In this document: positions 55,543 through 63,768 of the stretch, in pieces
Numbering within the stretch: position 1 is the first letter of the stretch
Layout: the number at the start of each line of letters is the position of its first letter
From: Thermoleptolyngbya sichuanensis A183
GTDB taxonomy: Bacteria; Cyanobacteriota; Cyanobacteriia; Elainellales; Elainellaceae
Direction of reading: 5' to 3'
DNA length: 64,000 bases
Assembly (NCBI RefSeq): GCF_013177315.1
Contig: NZ_CP053661.1
Coordinates: 1,302,001 to 1,366,000, forward strand
The notes under the pieces: model-generated
What the model was told of the DNA's origin: nothing
What the model saw: only the letters and a program-made list of their open reading frames with translations
Database searches by the model: none
Made by a program: the position numbers and the translations under genes

Positions 55543-56954
55543 ACTTCTACCCCCGCCGCTGCTGCAAACTCCACAAAGAACTTTTCAAACAAATTGGCCA
55601 CCAGCATCTTGCGATAGTCGGCGCTGCCCCGCAGATCCGTCAACGGGGTAAAAGCGCTGTAGAGCATAGGTTTGGCTTGTTGCACCGTGTCCATGCTCCA
55701 GGGTTTGCCTACCAGAAACTCTTCCACCGCCGTCGCCCGAATCGGGGTCGCCGCCACGCCGCCATAGCCCAGCCTCGCATGAACCACTCGCTTCTCACTG
55801 TCCAAATCCACCACGTAGGCCGCCGCCACAATGCTGATGTCGTCTGTACCGCGCTTACCGATTTTGTAAGATTGGCTGAGGCGCTGCGCTGCGCCCGGTG
55901 TAATGCCCTTAGGAATCCACACCGATTGAATCACTTCACCAGGTTGCAAGTCGGTTTGGCGATAGCCCTGGAAAAATCGCGACAGGGACATGACCCGCTC
56001 CCCCTCCAGACTCGCCAGCTTCAGCTCCGCATCCAGCGCCAGCAGCACGGGTGGCAAATCGCCAATGGGTGAGGCCGTACCAATATTTCCCCCCAGCGTG
56101 GCGCGGTTCCGCACCTGCCGTGCCGCAAACCAGTGAATCATCTCATCCATGCAGGGAAACACGCCGTGAAGCTGTGTCTCGATGTGGCTTAGGGGAATCG
56201 CCGCGCCAATTTCTACAAACTCGTCGGTTTGCACCAACGTCTTCAGTTCCGCCACCGCTTCTAGGGAAATCAGCACCGGAAACTCTCGCCGCTGAAGCTC
56301 TAGCCCCAGGTCGGTCGCGCCTGCCACCAGCGTTGCATCGGGATGGTCGCGCAGCAGTTCCAGCACCTCCCGAAGCCTCGTCGGGCGATAGAACTGTCCG
56401 TGTTCCGTGAAGCAGTAGGGCATCAGCTCGGCATCTGCCTCGGCCAGATACTCGCTGAAATGGTCGCAGGGCGTTTCGGCAGCCGCAGCCTGGGCCGCCC
56501 GGCGAATCGGCAAATAGCCCGTGCAGCGACAGAGATTGCCCTCCACCGCCACATCGTCCAGCTTGCCGTCGTAGTAGGCGGCGAACATGCTCATGATGAA
56601 ACCCGGCGTGCAATAGCCACACTGGGAGCCACCCAGCTTCACCATTGCGTCTTGAACAGGGTGCAGCTTGCCGTTGGCCACGCCTTCCACCGTGATCACT
56701 TCGCGCCCCACCATCGACCCCAGCGGAATCAGGCAGCTATTTACCGCCTGGTAATGGGGCTTGCCATCTACGCCCACGCCGACCACGGCCACGGTGCAAG
56801 CTCCGCAGTCCCCATCGCCGCAGCCTTCCTTCGTGCCTACACGCCCAATGAGCCGGAGGAAATCCAGCAGCGTGGTGGTGAGGGGAACGTCTTTGATACG
56901 AACGCGATCGCCATTGATAGTAATCGCTAGTTGGGTTTCGAGTTGCTGTGTCAC
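55539..56954 (-). CDS. xdhA: xanthine dehydrogenase small subunit (2Fe-2S and FAD)
   Basis: The 471-residue subunit has the first 2Fe-2S cluster GTKEGCGDGDCGACTVAV and the second in CGYCTPGFIMSM ... GNLCRCTGYLPI. The FAD domain then follows with ATLVAGATDLGLELQ, RNRATLGGNIGTASPIGDLPPVLLALDAEL and LGYGGVAATPIRA. It passes electrons to NAD+. It heads the two-gene xdhA-xdhB operon. Confidence 0.93.
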   Translation of the reverse strand: MTQQLETQLAITINGDRVRIKDVPLTTTLLDFLRLIGRVGTKEGCGDGDCGACTVAVVGVGVDGKPHYQAVNSCLIPLGSMVGREVITVEGVANGKLHPVQDAMVKLGGSQCGYCTPGFIMSMFAAYYDGKLDDVAVEGNLCRCTGYLPIRRAAQAAAAETPCDHFSEYLAEADAELMPYCFTEHGQFYRPTRLREVLELLRDHPDATLVAGATDLGLELQRREFPVLISLEAVAELKTLVQTDEFVEIGAAIPLSHIETQLHGVFPCMDEMIHWFAARQVRNRATLGGNIGTASPIGDLPPVLLALDAELKLASLEGERVMSLSRFFQGYRQTDLQPGEVIQSVWIPKGITPGAAQRLSQSYKIGKRGTDDISIVAAAYVVDLDSEKRVVHARLGYGGVAATPIRATAVEEFLVGKPWSMDTVQQAKPMLYSAFTPLTDLRGSADYRKMLVANLFEKFFVEFAAAAGVEV

Positions 56955-56990
56955 AGGAGCGTCAGGAGTAGCGTCTGAGGGATGGCGTTT

Positions 56991-57042
56991 GATGGATATC
57001 TGGATGGATATCTCTAGATGGATATCTCTAGATGGATATCTA
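56991..57042. repeat. 14-bp tandem array upstream of xdhA
   Basis: GATGGATATCTCTA at 57003 (as GATGGATATCTCTA), 57017 and 57031 (partial), with a further GATGGATATCTG at 56991. Each contains the palindrome GATATC. Confidence 0.88.
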
Positions 57043-57360
57043 ACGGTTTATTGAATAAGTAGATGAATCCGGATCTCGCTTAGGGACAAAAGATTAGGGT
57101 GATTCTATGACGGGAACCTGGGCGATCGCCCAAAGCTTCCAAAATTTTGCAGAATGCGCCTCTTCAAAGATCTGCTTAAAAAGAGCGGCTTAAAAAGCTA
57201 CTTAACACCCTAGTCAGGGCTTTGTGCCGACTAACGTAAAATCATCTAGCCTAGAACTAACGCAAATCCAGCAGCGAGATTGTGCAACCCGATACATCCC
57301 CGGTTCTACTGCTTGTTTCACCGTCCTTTCCCCGCCACGACACTGTTCACGACATTGTTT

Positions 57361-57448
57361 TAGGACTTATGCAGTTGGACAATTTCTCACAGGCGCAGCC
57401 CACGAGAAATTGTCCAAAATCCAGAAAGCTTATCGCAAGTGCGTAAGT
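57361..57448. repeat. hairpin repeat family A, copy 1
   Basis: Outer inverted ends ACTTATGCA (57365-57373) and TGCGTAAGT (57440-57448) enclose a perfect 12-bp stem GGACAATTTCTC / GAGAAATTGTCC (57377-57388, 57404-57415) with loop ACAGGCGCAGCCCAC. The second copy at 59725-59818 keeps the loop pattern and the pairing. Confidence 0.85.
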
Positions 57449-57733
57449 TTTGTGTTTATGGCGTTTATGGCAAAGGATTCGGCTCTCTCCCTCTAGGAGT
57501 TGGGTTTTCCTCTATCGGCAGATAGAGTATCCGCGATCTCACAACGCAGTATGCTTTCCTTTGCTGGAAACTAGACCTGGAAACTAGAAGCAGTCGAAAC
57601 TGGAACTGATCATTTCAGTGGATTGATCAATCAACTGAATCAATCGACTGAATCAATCGTTAAGATTCAGCTCCTCAAAACGACTGATTTTCTACCCCCA
57701 ATTCCCTGCGCTCTATCCCTCAATCCCAAACTC

Positions 57734-58408
57734 ATGTTTAATCTGCAAACCGAGCAGCCCGTCCATGCCAGCTTGGTTGTTGAACATACTGTGCCACGCG
57801 GCAAAGGCATTGCTTTTCGCCGATGGCACGCCAAACTCACCCGCACGGCCTGGCGTTTCAAGGGCTATATCCGCACCGACCTGCTGCCGCCTGTCAAAGG
57901 CAAAAGCCAGCTCAAGTGGTATTCCATCGTTCACTTTGACTCGCCAGAGAATCTCAACGCCTGGCTGAAGTCGAAAGACCGGGAAGCCGTGATCAATGCC
58001 GAAGATCATCCCGTTGAGTCCTACCAGTTCAAGTCCTTCACCACCGGGCTAGAGGGCTGGTTTTCGCCCAAAATCGGCGGTGAGCAACTGGGATTGGGGC
58101 CGCCCGCCTGGAAGCAAAACCTAGCAGTCGTGCTGGGGCTATATCCGACGCTAATGATTCAGTCGGTGCTGCTGGGCGCATTGGGCTTTATGAAAAACCT
58201 GCCCCACCCCAGCGCCATGCTGCTCGACAATTTCATTTCCTGCTCCATCCTGACCTGGCTGGTGATGCCGTGGGTCACACGCACGCTGTCCTTTTGGTTG
58301 CAACCCGCCGCCCAGCCGCTACCCCAAAAACTCAACGCGCTGGGAACGATTGCGGTGATCGGGGTGCTGGGTGGGCTGCTGATGCTGTTTAGCGAGTTGC
58401 GGATATGA
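57734..58408 (+). CDS. antibiotic-biosynthesis-monooxygenase-like domain with C-terminal membrane helices
   Basis: The 224-residue protein starts with a ferredoxin-like ABM fold (ASLVVEHTVPRGKGIAFRRWHAKLTRTAWRFKGY ... WYSIVHFDSPENLNAWLKS). A short linker leads to about three membrane helices (VVLGLYPTLMIQSVLLGALG, ISCSILTWLVMPWVT, TIAVIGVLGGLLMLFSE). Such ABM-plus-membrane proteins occur in cyanobacteria with no known substrate. ATG 57734 is preferred; an upstream start at 57623 adds 37 unrelated residues. The stop overlaps the start of the Lin0512 gene by 4 bp. Confidence 0.75.
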   Translation: MFNLQTEQPVHASLVVEHTVPRGKGIAFRRWHAKLTRTAWRFKGYIRTDLLPPVKGKSQLKWYSIVHFDSPENLNAWLKSKDREAVINAEDHPVESYQFKSFTTGLEGWFSPKIGGEQLGLGPPAWKQNLAVVLGLYPTLMIQSVLLGALGFMKNLPHPSAMLLDNFISCSILTWLVMPWVTRTLSFWLQPAAQPLPQKLNALGTIAVIGVLGGLLMLFSELRI

Positions 58409-58761
58409 CCCACAAACGCTTCATCATCGAAATGGGCATGGGCATTGACCAGCATGGACAAGACCCTACGGTTGCCGCAGCGCGGGCTGTGCGAAATGCG
58501 ATCGCCCACAATGCCCTTCCCGGCATCTGGGAAGTCGCCGGCCTCAACCACCCCGATGAAATGCTCGTCGAAGTGCAAGTCGGCGTGCCCTATCCAGAGC
58601 TAGTGCGGCAGGCAGAAGTGCTGGCAGTGCTTCCCTTCGGGCAAAAACGCCTGATCGTGGAATCTGGCGGCATGGTGGTTCAGGGACGAGCCATCCCGGA
58701 ACTAGACGACAAAAACGACGAAATGCTAATTGCCGTGGCCGCCGTCACCGTTTGGGTATAG
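58405..58761 (+). CDS. Lin0512 family protein
   Basis: The 118-residue protein has FIIEMGMGIDQHGQDPTVAAARAVRNAI, MLVEVQVGVPYPE and LIVESGGMVVQGRAIPELDDKNDEMLIAVAAVTV. This matches the small conserved Lin0512 family, whose function is unknown. It is translationally coupled (ATGA) to the ABM-type membrane protein, which suggests a joint function. Confidence 0.83.
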   Translation: MTHKRFIIEMGMGIDQHGQDPTVAAARAVRNAIAHNALPGIWEVAGLNHPDEMLVEVQVGVPYPELVRQAEVLAVLPFGQKRLIVESGGMVVQGRAIPELDDKNDEMLIAVAAVTVWV

Positions 58762-58825
58762 CTCCTGAAGACCCAGCCGAAGCAATCCAAAGTCGGGCTG
58801 ACACGCTTTATCTCATCCCCAAACC

Positions 58826-59671
58826 TTAAAGCGTCGTCGCCTCAAACGTATTGCACTGATTCACGTCGCCCGTCTTGATTCCCTGGGTAAACCAGCGGAC
58901 GCGCTGTGCTGAGGTGCCATGGGTGAAGGAATCGGGAACAGCATAGCCCTGGGCTTGCTTCTGGAGGCGATCGTCACCAATGGCAGCAGCAGCATTGAGC
59001 GCTTCTTCCACATCGCCCTTCTCCAAGATCTGCTGAGCCTGGTGGGTGCGATTTGCCCATACGCCTGCGAAACAATCCGCCTGAAGCTCCAGCCGAACCG
59101 AAAGCTGATTGGCCTGGGTTTTGCTGACGCGACGCTGCATCGACTGCACCTGGTCGGAAATCCCCAGCAGGTTTTGTACATGGTGCCCGACCTCATGGGC
59201 AATCACATAGGCGTAGGCAAAGTCGCCCCCTGCCCCCAGCCGACGCTGCATGTCGTTATAAAAGCTCATGTCCAAGTAGACTTTTTGATCCAGCGGGCAG
59301 TAGAAGGGGCCCATTGAGGCTTGTGCCGTGCCGCAGCCCGAATTTACAACACCCGAAAACAGCACCAGCTTTGGCTCAACGTACTTTGAGCCTTTTTCGC
59401 GGAAGATCTGCGACCAGGTATCTTCGGTATAGCCCAAAACCGTCGAAACGAAGGCAGCCGCCTGGTCGTCTTGGGGAGGGGCCGGAGCGACTTGGGCGGG
59501 GCTGTCGTATACGGGAGACTGGTTCAGCACCATTGACGGGTCGCCCCCCAGCAGCGCCACCAGCAGCGCCAACAGCAAAGCCCCCAGCCCGCCGCCAACC
59601 ACGCCGCGAGAGGGTCTCATTCCACGCCGATCTTCTATATTGGTGCTTCGCCGACCAAACTCCCAGCGCAT
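58826..59671 (-). CDS. putative neutral zinc metallopeptidase (YpfJ family)
   Basis: The 281-residue protein has a membrane anchor (GGGLGALLLALLVALLGG) near residue 30. The zinc site YVIAHEVGHHVQNLLG and the family segments GCGTAQASMGPFYCPLDQKVYLDMSFY and LELQADCFAGVWA follow, then FTHGTSAQRVRWFTQGIKTGD. These are all diagnostic of the PF04228-type peptidase. The HExxH motif is intact (HEVGH). The natural substrate is not known. Confidence 0.88.
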   Translation of the reverse strand: MRWEFGRRSTNIEDRRGMRPSRGVVGGGLGALLLALLVALLGGDPSMVLNQSPVYDSPAQVAPAPPQDDQAAAFVSTVLGYTEDTWSQIFREKGSKYVEPKLVLFSGVVNSGCGTAQASMGPFYCPLDQKVYLDMSFYNDMQRRLGAGGDFAYAYVIAHEVGHHVQNLLGISDQVQSMQRRVSKTQANQLSVRLELQADCFAGVWANRTHQAQQILEKGDVEEALNAAAAIGDDRLQKQAQGYAVPDSFTHGTSAQRVRWFTQGIKTGDVNQCNTFEATTL

Positions 59672-59724
59672 AGTGGGCCTCCTGCTCTCCAGTTTGTCTT
59701 GGAAATACTAATGCCTTATGTAGT

Positions 59725-59818
59725 TAGGACCTACGCACTTGCGATTAATTTTTCTGAGTTTTGTACGGTTTCTCACGGGTGCAGCCCGCGAGAAATCGTA
59801 CAACTGCGTAAGCCCTAG
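59725..59818. repeat. hairpin repeat family A, copy 2
   Basis: Outer TAGGACCTACGCA and TGCGTAAGCCCTA are inverted. The inner stem is GTACGGTTTCTC / GAGAAATCGTAC with one G-T pair (59763-59774, 59790-59801) and loop ACGGGTGCAGCCCGC. The rest of the 59672-59959 gap shows no gene. Confidence 0.85.
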
Positions 59819-59959
59819 TAGTTTTACTTAGAGTAGCATCCAGGGCTAGGATTTTCCGGTTTGCCACGGTACAAGAGTTGCGAAATCTTTTCCGAGAGGT
59901 TTTACTGCTTTATCCACGCTTTTGCTGATTTATTCGGCTTTAAGCATTTTTATGCGCTC

Positions 59960-60346
59960 TTAATGATCGGCAGGGCGATCGCCCCCAGCATCAACCAGCC
60001 CCGGCCCAAAGATCGGCGCGGGGTCCAGTCCGGTAATGTGGTGAAACTGCTGGGGCGTGAGGGTGCTGAGTAGTGGCTCTGTCTCGCGTTGGGCTTCCCA
60101 CTGGCGGAGGCGATCGCGCACTTGGCTGATAAATGGCAGTCCTTTGGGTAGGGGCACAGCGGCCCAGCAATCCACCAGCGTTTCCACTAGCGCCAGTTCG
60201 ATCAGCGGCGGCGGATAGCGGCGAAACAAAGCGTCCAGGCTAGTATAAACGTCTTGAGCCTCTTCGCTATCGAGCGCGTAGAGCTTGATGATGTGTTTCA
60301 CACGCTGCTGGTTGACCTGTTCCAGAAGTTGTTCCAAAGGTTGCAT
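59960..60346 (-). CDS. conserved cyanobacterial hypothetical protein
   Basis: The 128-residue protein starts MQPLEQLLEQVNQQRVKHIIKLYALDSEEAQDVYTSLDALFRRYPPPLIELALVETLVDCW and continues PLPKGLPFISQVRDRLRQWEAQ. The end PLLSTLTPQQFHHITGLDPAPIFGP suggests a folded, mainly helical protein. I do not recognise a named family. ATG 60346 is the best start; an upstream frame start at 60385 adds 13 residues. Confidence 0.65.
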   Translation of the reverse strand: MQPLEQLLEQVNQQRVKHIIKLYALDSEEAQDVYTSLDALFRRYPPPLIELALVETLVDCWAAVPLPKGLPFISQVRDRLRQWEAQRETEPLLSTLTPQQFHHITGLDPAPIFGPGLVDAGGDRPADH

Positions 60347-60656
60347 GGGAGATGGATTCAATGGGCGAGGGTAGCAAATCAGCACGAAGGGGCAAGGAAC
60401 CGGGGCACGGCATTTTCAGCGAGGTTCAGATTCAGAGAGATTCACAAAGATTCAGAGAGGCTTCGATGCAGCCCCCAACCTGGAAGTAGGCAGATCTGGA
60501 AAGTTCTAGCGCGTTTTGGGGCAGTTGGCACAGGTTCTTGGCAACTTCTTTTTAGATGTTCATGAAATAAAACAGTTGGCGCAGCGGGCGGACGGAAGTT
60601 GTCGTAGAATTGGGGCGTTTGACGCATTCTCCACGGTCTCTTTCACGGGTTTTGTT

Positions 60657-61181
60657 ATGCCACATTCTGCACTGCGATCGCCCCTTGCTCGTGTGTCTGC
60701 CCTGGTGCTGACGACGGCGGGATTACTTGTCCTGGGGTTGCCCACATCATCCGCGCTGGCCAGCTATCGCTATCGTCGCGTCAGAACGTCCGACTATGAC
60801 GAATGTACTGCGGATTTGATCGGTCGGGGAGCAGCGGAGGCAGTTGCAGCGACGGCCTGCGCCAGCGCGTTTCACCCGCGAGAAGTGTCGCGCTGCGTGG
60901 CGGGCATTGGCGGTGGCGAGACGTTGGTGGTCAGCGATGTGCTAAGTGCTTGCCGCAGCGTGCGTCGTCCCGAAGACCTGGCACAATGTTTCAACCAAAT
61001 CGTGGGAGATGATGAGACAGCCAACCTGTCGAGCGTGTTGAGCCACTGTCGCCGCAGCCTGCTGCCTAACGAGTTTGCTAACTGCGTGGTGGGCATCAAA
61101 AACGGCAGCACCCTGACTACCGACCGGGCCCTGGCCACCTGCATCGACGCAGTAGACACGCCGGGGCGTGTGGTGCAGTGA
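60657..61181 (+). CDS. secreted Cys-repeat protein
   Basis: The 174-residue protein has a signal peptide ending SSALA near residue 35. The mature part holds eight Cys in three imperfect repeats of about 31 residues. Each repeat has C-x11-C with a Pro and acidic residue between (HPREV, RPEDL, LPNEF), followed by an Ile or Val and 18-19 residues to the next Cys. The C-V/F-x-x-I motif after the second Cys recurs. The spacing suggests four disulfides or repeated metal sites. Family unknown to me. ATG 60657 is the proper start; an upstream frame start at 60516 would bury the signal peptide. Confidence 0.72.
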   Translation: MPHSALRSPLARVSALVLTTAGLLVLGLPTSSALASYRYRRVRTSDYDECTADLIGRGAAEAVAATACASAFHPREVSRCVAGIGGGETLVVSDVLSACRSVRRPEDLAQCFNQIVGDDETANLSSVLSHCRRSLLPNEFANCVVGIKNGSTLTTDRALATCIDAVDTPGRVVQ

Positions 61182-61204
61182 GTCATTGGATGGAGGGTGA
61201 ATAG

Positions 61205-62224
61205 ATGGCTACTGGCCCACCGCCAGATGAGGCGGACGGGGAGGGTTTGCACAGCGATTCCCTAGCGGCAGACCGTTTAGCCCCAGACCCGACTAGCGGG
61301 GCGATCGCCCCTACACACATCACGTCTGAACCCGCCTTTCACCACATTCCCGTGCTGGGCGCGGAGGTGCTGGCGGGGTTGGCAGTCAAACCTGGCGGAC
61401 GCTATCTGGACGCAACGGCCGGCGGCGGCGGCCACAGTCGGCTGATCCTTGAAGCAGCGCCGGACACGCAGCTTGTGGCCCTGGATCAAGACGAGCAGGC
61501 GATCGCCGCGATTCGGGCTAACCTGGCAGAATTTGGCGATCGCGTCTCGGTTTGTCACACCAACTTTGCGGCTTACAATCCGGGCGCGATCAGATTCGAC
61601 GGCATTCTGGCGGATCTGGGCGTGAGTTCGGTACAGTTTGACCAGGGCGATCGCGGCTTTAGCTTTCGCCATGCGGCCCCGTTGGACATGCGGATGAACC
61701 GCCATCAGCCCCTCACTGCCGCCGACATCATTAACACCTGGGATGAAGTTGAGCTAGCCAACCTGTTTTACCGCTACGGCGAGGAGCGGCTGTCGCGCCG
61801 GATTGCCTGCCGTATTGTGGAACAGCGACCGTTTGAGACGACGACAGAACTGGCAGAGGCGATCGCCCGCAGCGTTCCCCCCGCCTATCGACACGGGCGC
61901 ATTCATCCTGCCACTCGCGTCTTCCAGTCCCTCCGCATCGCCGTCAACGACGAACTCAACGTTTTAGAAGCATTTCTCAATAGGTCGCCCGCCTGGCTAA
62001 TGCCGACTGGAAGATTAGTCGTCATCAGTTTCCACAGTCTGGAAGATCGGCTAGTCAAACACACTTTTAGAGCCGTACCCGCCCTGCGCGTCATCACCAA
62101 AAAGCCAGTCCAGCCGACCGATGCAGAGCTATCCGCCAATCCCCGCGCCCGCTCAGCCAAACTGCGGGTGGCAGAGCGAATTGCAGAAACAGCGCCAGAA
62201 TTGCCGCCAAAACTCAACCGCTAA
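61205..62224 (+). CDS. rsmH: 16S rRNA C1402 methyltransferase RsmH
   Basis: The 339-residue protein has [78 protein letters not shown] and [18 protein letters not shown], all standard RsmH motifs. It methylates N4 of C1402 in 16S rRNA. It has an extra N-terminal segment of about 45 residues before the conserved start. It is not linked to a dcw cluster here, as usual in cyanobacteria. Confidence 0.93.
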   Translation: MATGPPPDEADGEGLHSDSLAADRLAPDPTSGAIAPTHITSEPAFHHIPVLGAEVLAGLAVKPGGRYLDATAGGGGHSRLILEAAPDTQLVALDQDEQAIAAIRANLAEFGDRVSVCHTNFAAYNPGAIRFDGILADLGVSSVQFDQGDRGFSFRHAAPLDMRMNRHQPLTAADIINTWDEVELANLFYRYGEERLSRRIACRIVEQRPFETTTELAEAIARSVPPAYRHGRIHPATRVFQSLRIAVNDELNVLEAFLNRSPAWLMPTGRLVVISFHSLEDRLVKHTFRAVPALRVITKKPVQPTDAELSANPRARSAKLRVAERIAETAPELPPKLNR

Positions 62225-62526
62225 AACACCCAGAAAGCAGCTTTTAGGGGGCGCAAGCTCCACAACCTTGAATTTAAGTGGCACAATAGCTAACTGGCCA
62301 GCCTAATTGCAGGCAAGGCAATTCGGTTTGGTATTTCGAGATACCGACCCAACTCGGAAAATGCCACTATACCTGAATCGTCGTAAAAACAGTTTATCTC
62401 TCAAGCTCAAAAACGGTTGTGTAGCAGGCATTACGCGAGCAGTGAAAAGATTACGAGTTTTAGACTGCAACTTTTAGACTGCAACGTTTGCACGGGTTGG
62501 TTTTAGTTCTTCTAGAGACTTTGATT
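62225..62526. other. 302-bp gap upstream of the binding lipoprotein
   Basis: An inverted GGTAT/ATACC pair near 62330 could form a small hairpin. A 38-codon frame at 62361-62477 (MPLYLNRRKNSLS...) has no ribosome site or family match and is not called. Confidence 0.5.
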
Positions 62527-63315
62527 ATGAAGCGACTCAAGTTCTTGTTCACGGCCTTTTTGACGGCCCTGTTGACGATTACACTGGTGACTGCTTGTAA
62601 CTCCAGCGCCCCCACAGCGGGCGGCGACGCTGGCAGAACATTGACCATGGCTACCTCTGCCGACTATCCCCCCTATGAGTTTATCGACACGTCGAGCGGC
62701 AGCCAGGAAATCGTTGGCTTTGATGTCGATATCGCCAAATACATCACCAGCAAGCTGGGTTATGGACTCAAGATTGACAACATTGACTTCAATGCGCTGA
62801 TTCCAACTCTGCAATCTAAGCGGGCTGATTTTGTGATGGCGGGCATGACCCCGACGGAAGAGCGGAAGCAAAACGTCGATTTTTCCCAGATTTATTATGA
62901 AGCCAAGAATGCGATTGTGTCGAAATCTGGCTCAGGTCTGACGAGTGCTGCAAGTCTGAGCGGCAAGACCCTGGGCGTGCAGTTGGGTTCGATTCAAGAG
63001 CAAGCCGCCAAGGAGTTTCAGGGCGCAAACGTCAAGGCGTTGAACCGAATCAATGAGATGATTCAGGAGCTAAAGGCTGGACGGATTGATGCCATTTTGA
63101 TGGAAGACACGGTTGCCAAAGGCTACATGGCCGCCAACCCCGACCTGGAAATGAATGTCCTCCCCAACGAGGGAGAAGCGGGTTCGGCGATCGCCTTCCC
63201 CAAAGGGTCTGAACTGCTTGGCCAGTTTGACCCCGTCATTTCCGAGATGAAATCCAACGGCGAGTTGGAAAAGCTGATTGTGAAGTGGTTTGGGAGCGAC
63301 ACGCCTGCTTCCTAA
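62527..63315 (+). CDS. amino-acid-binding lipoprotein (family 3 solute-binding protein)
   Basis: The 262-residue protein has a lipoprotein signal (FLTALLTITLVTACNSS, Cys near residue 23). The family 3 periplasmic binding fold follows: ADYPPYEFID, VGFDVDIAKYI, ALIPTLQSKRADFVMAGMTPTEERKQNVDFS, LGVQLGSIQEQAAKEF and VLPNEGEAGSAIAFPKGSELL. It would bind a polar amino acid for an ABC importer. No permease or ATPase is adjacent. The matching permease/ATPase pair at 3522-4947 is a plausible partner. A terminator lies 85 bp downstream. Confidence 0.88.
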   Translation: MKRLKFLFTAFLTALLTITLVTACNSSAPTAGGDAGRTLTMATSADYPPYEFIDTSSGSQEIVGFDVDIAKYITSKLGYGLKIDNIDFNALIPTLQSKRADFVMAGMTPTEERKQNVDFSQIYYEAKNAIVSKSGSGLTSAASLSGKTLGVQLGSIQEQAAKEFQGANVKALNRINEMIQELKAGRIDAILMEDTVAKGYMAANPDLEMNVLPNEGEAGSAIAFPKGSELLGQFDPVISEMKSNGELEKLIVKWFGSDTPAS

Positions 63316-63400
63316 TCGCCTTGGGTAATACTCCGTTAAGGCATACCCCATGCTGAATTCCTCCATCTTGGGTGTTCGCAGATGGGCTGAAATTCAAAAA

Positions 63401-63432
63401 GCCAGAGAGAATCAAGTCTCTCTGGCTCTTTT
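63401..63432 (+). terminator. terminator of the binding-lipoprotein gene
   Basis: GCCAGAGAGA (63401-63410) pairs with TCTCTCTGGC (63417-63426) with a six-base loop and is followed by TCTTTT. Confidence 0.8.
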
Positions 63433-63500
63433 GATCTGGCTCTTTTGGTGTAGATAAAGTCGAATAGCGGATAGGCTTACAACGCTTACGCCTTCTCTAA

Positions 63501-63581
63501 TAGACCTCTTGCATAAATGCTTTTCTGAGAGCGTGAATCGTTGGGCGGCACCGCTGCCCAACGATTCACGCAAGAGGTCTA
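63501..63581. repeat. 81-bp MITE-like element, copy 2
   Basis: Ends TAGACCTCTTGC and GCAAGAGGTCTA are perfect 12-bp inverted repeats. Inside, CGTGAATCGTTGGGC and GCCCAACGATTCACG form a 15-bp stem around a nine-base loop. It shares the sequence and 81-bp length of the copy at 6505-6585, which is more decayed. Confidence 0.85.
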
Positions 63582-63768
63582 ATATAAGAACATAAGAAGC
63601 GGAGGAATTGGCTTGGAGGTTCTGCCCTGCACTGGAAAGAGCTTGAAGCCTTCGGCGCACCCCAAAAGGCAAAGGGCAGATTGCAAGTTGCACATTGCAT
63701 TTAGTGCCCAAAAAAGGGCGCTCCAATGGAACACCCTTGTAGCTATCAACCTGTGATGAACACAGCCT

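Larger units (their letters stand above)
56955..57733. other. 779-bp gap upstream of xdhA and the ABM-domain gene
   Basis: It contains the 14-bp array at 56991-57042 and the hairpin repeat at 57361-57448. A 90-codon plus-strand frame at 57224 crosses the hairpin repeat and is not supported. The xdhA promoter should lie near or inside the 14-bp array. Confidence 0.55.
63316..63768. other. 453-bp gap with a terminator and the second 81-bp element
   Basis: Beyond the terminator (63401-63432) and the 81-bp repeat (63501-63581), the stretch just past the petA stop holds GCGCCCTTTTTTGGGCAC, a weak hairpin that might end the petA transcript. No gene is seen. Confidence 0.6.

Noticed and set aside
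62361-62477. 38-codon basic peptide frame before the binding lipoprotein
   Set aside because: No Shine-Dalgarno sequence or known family; chance frames of this size are common.
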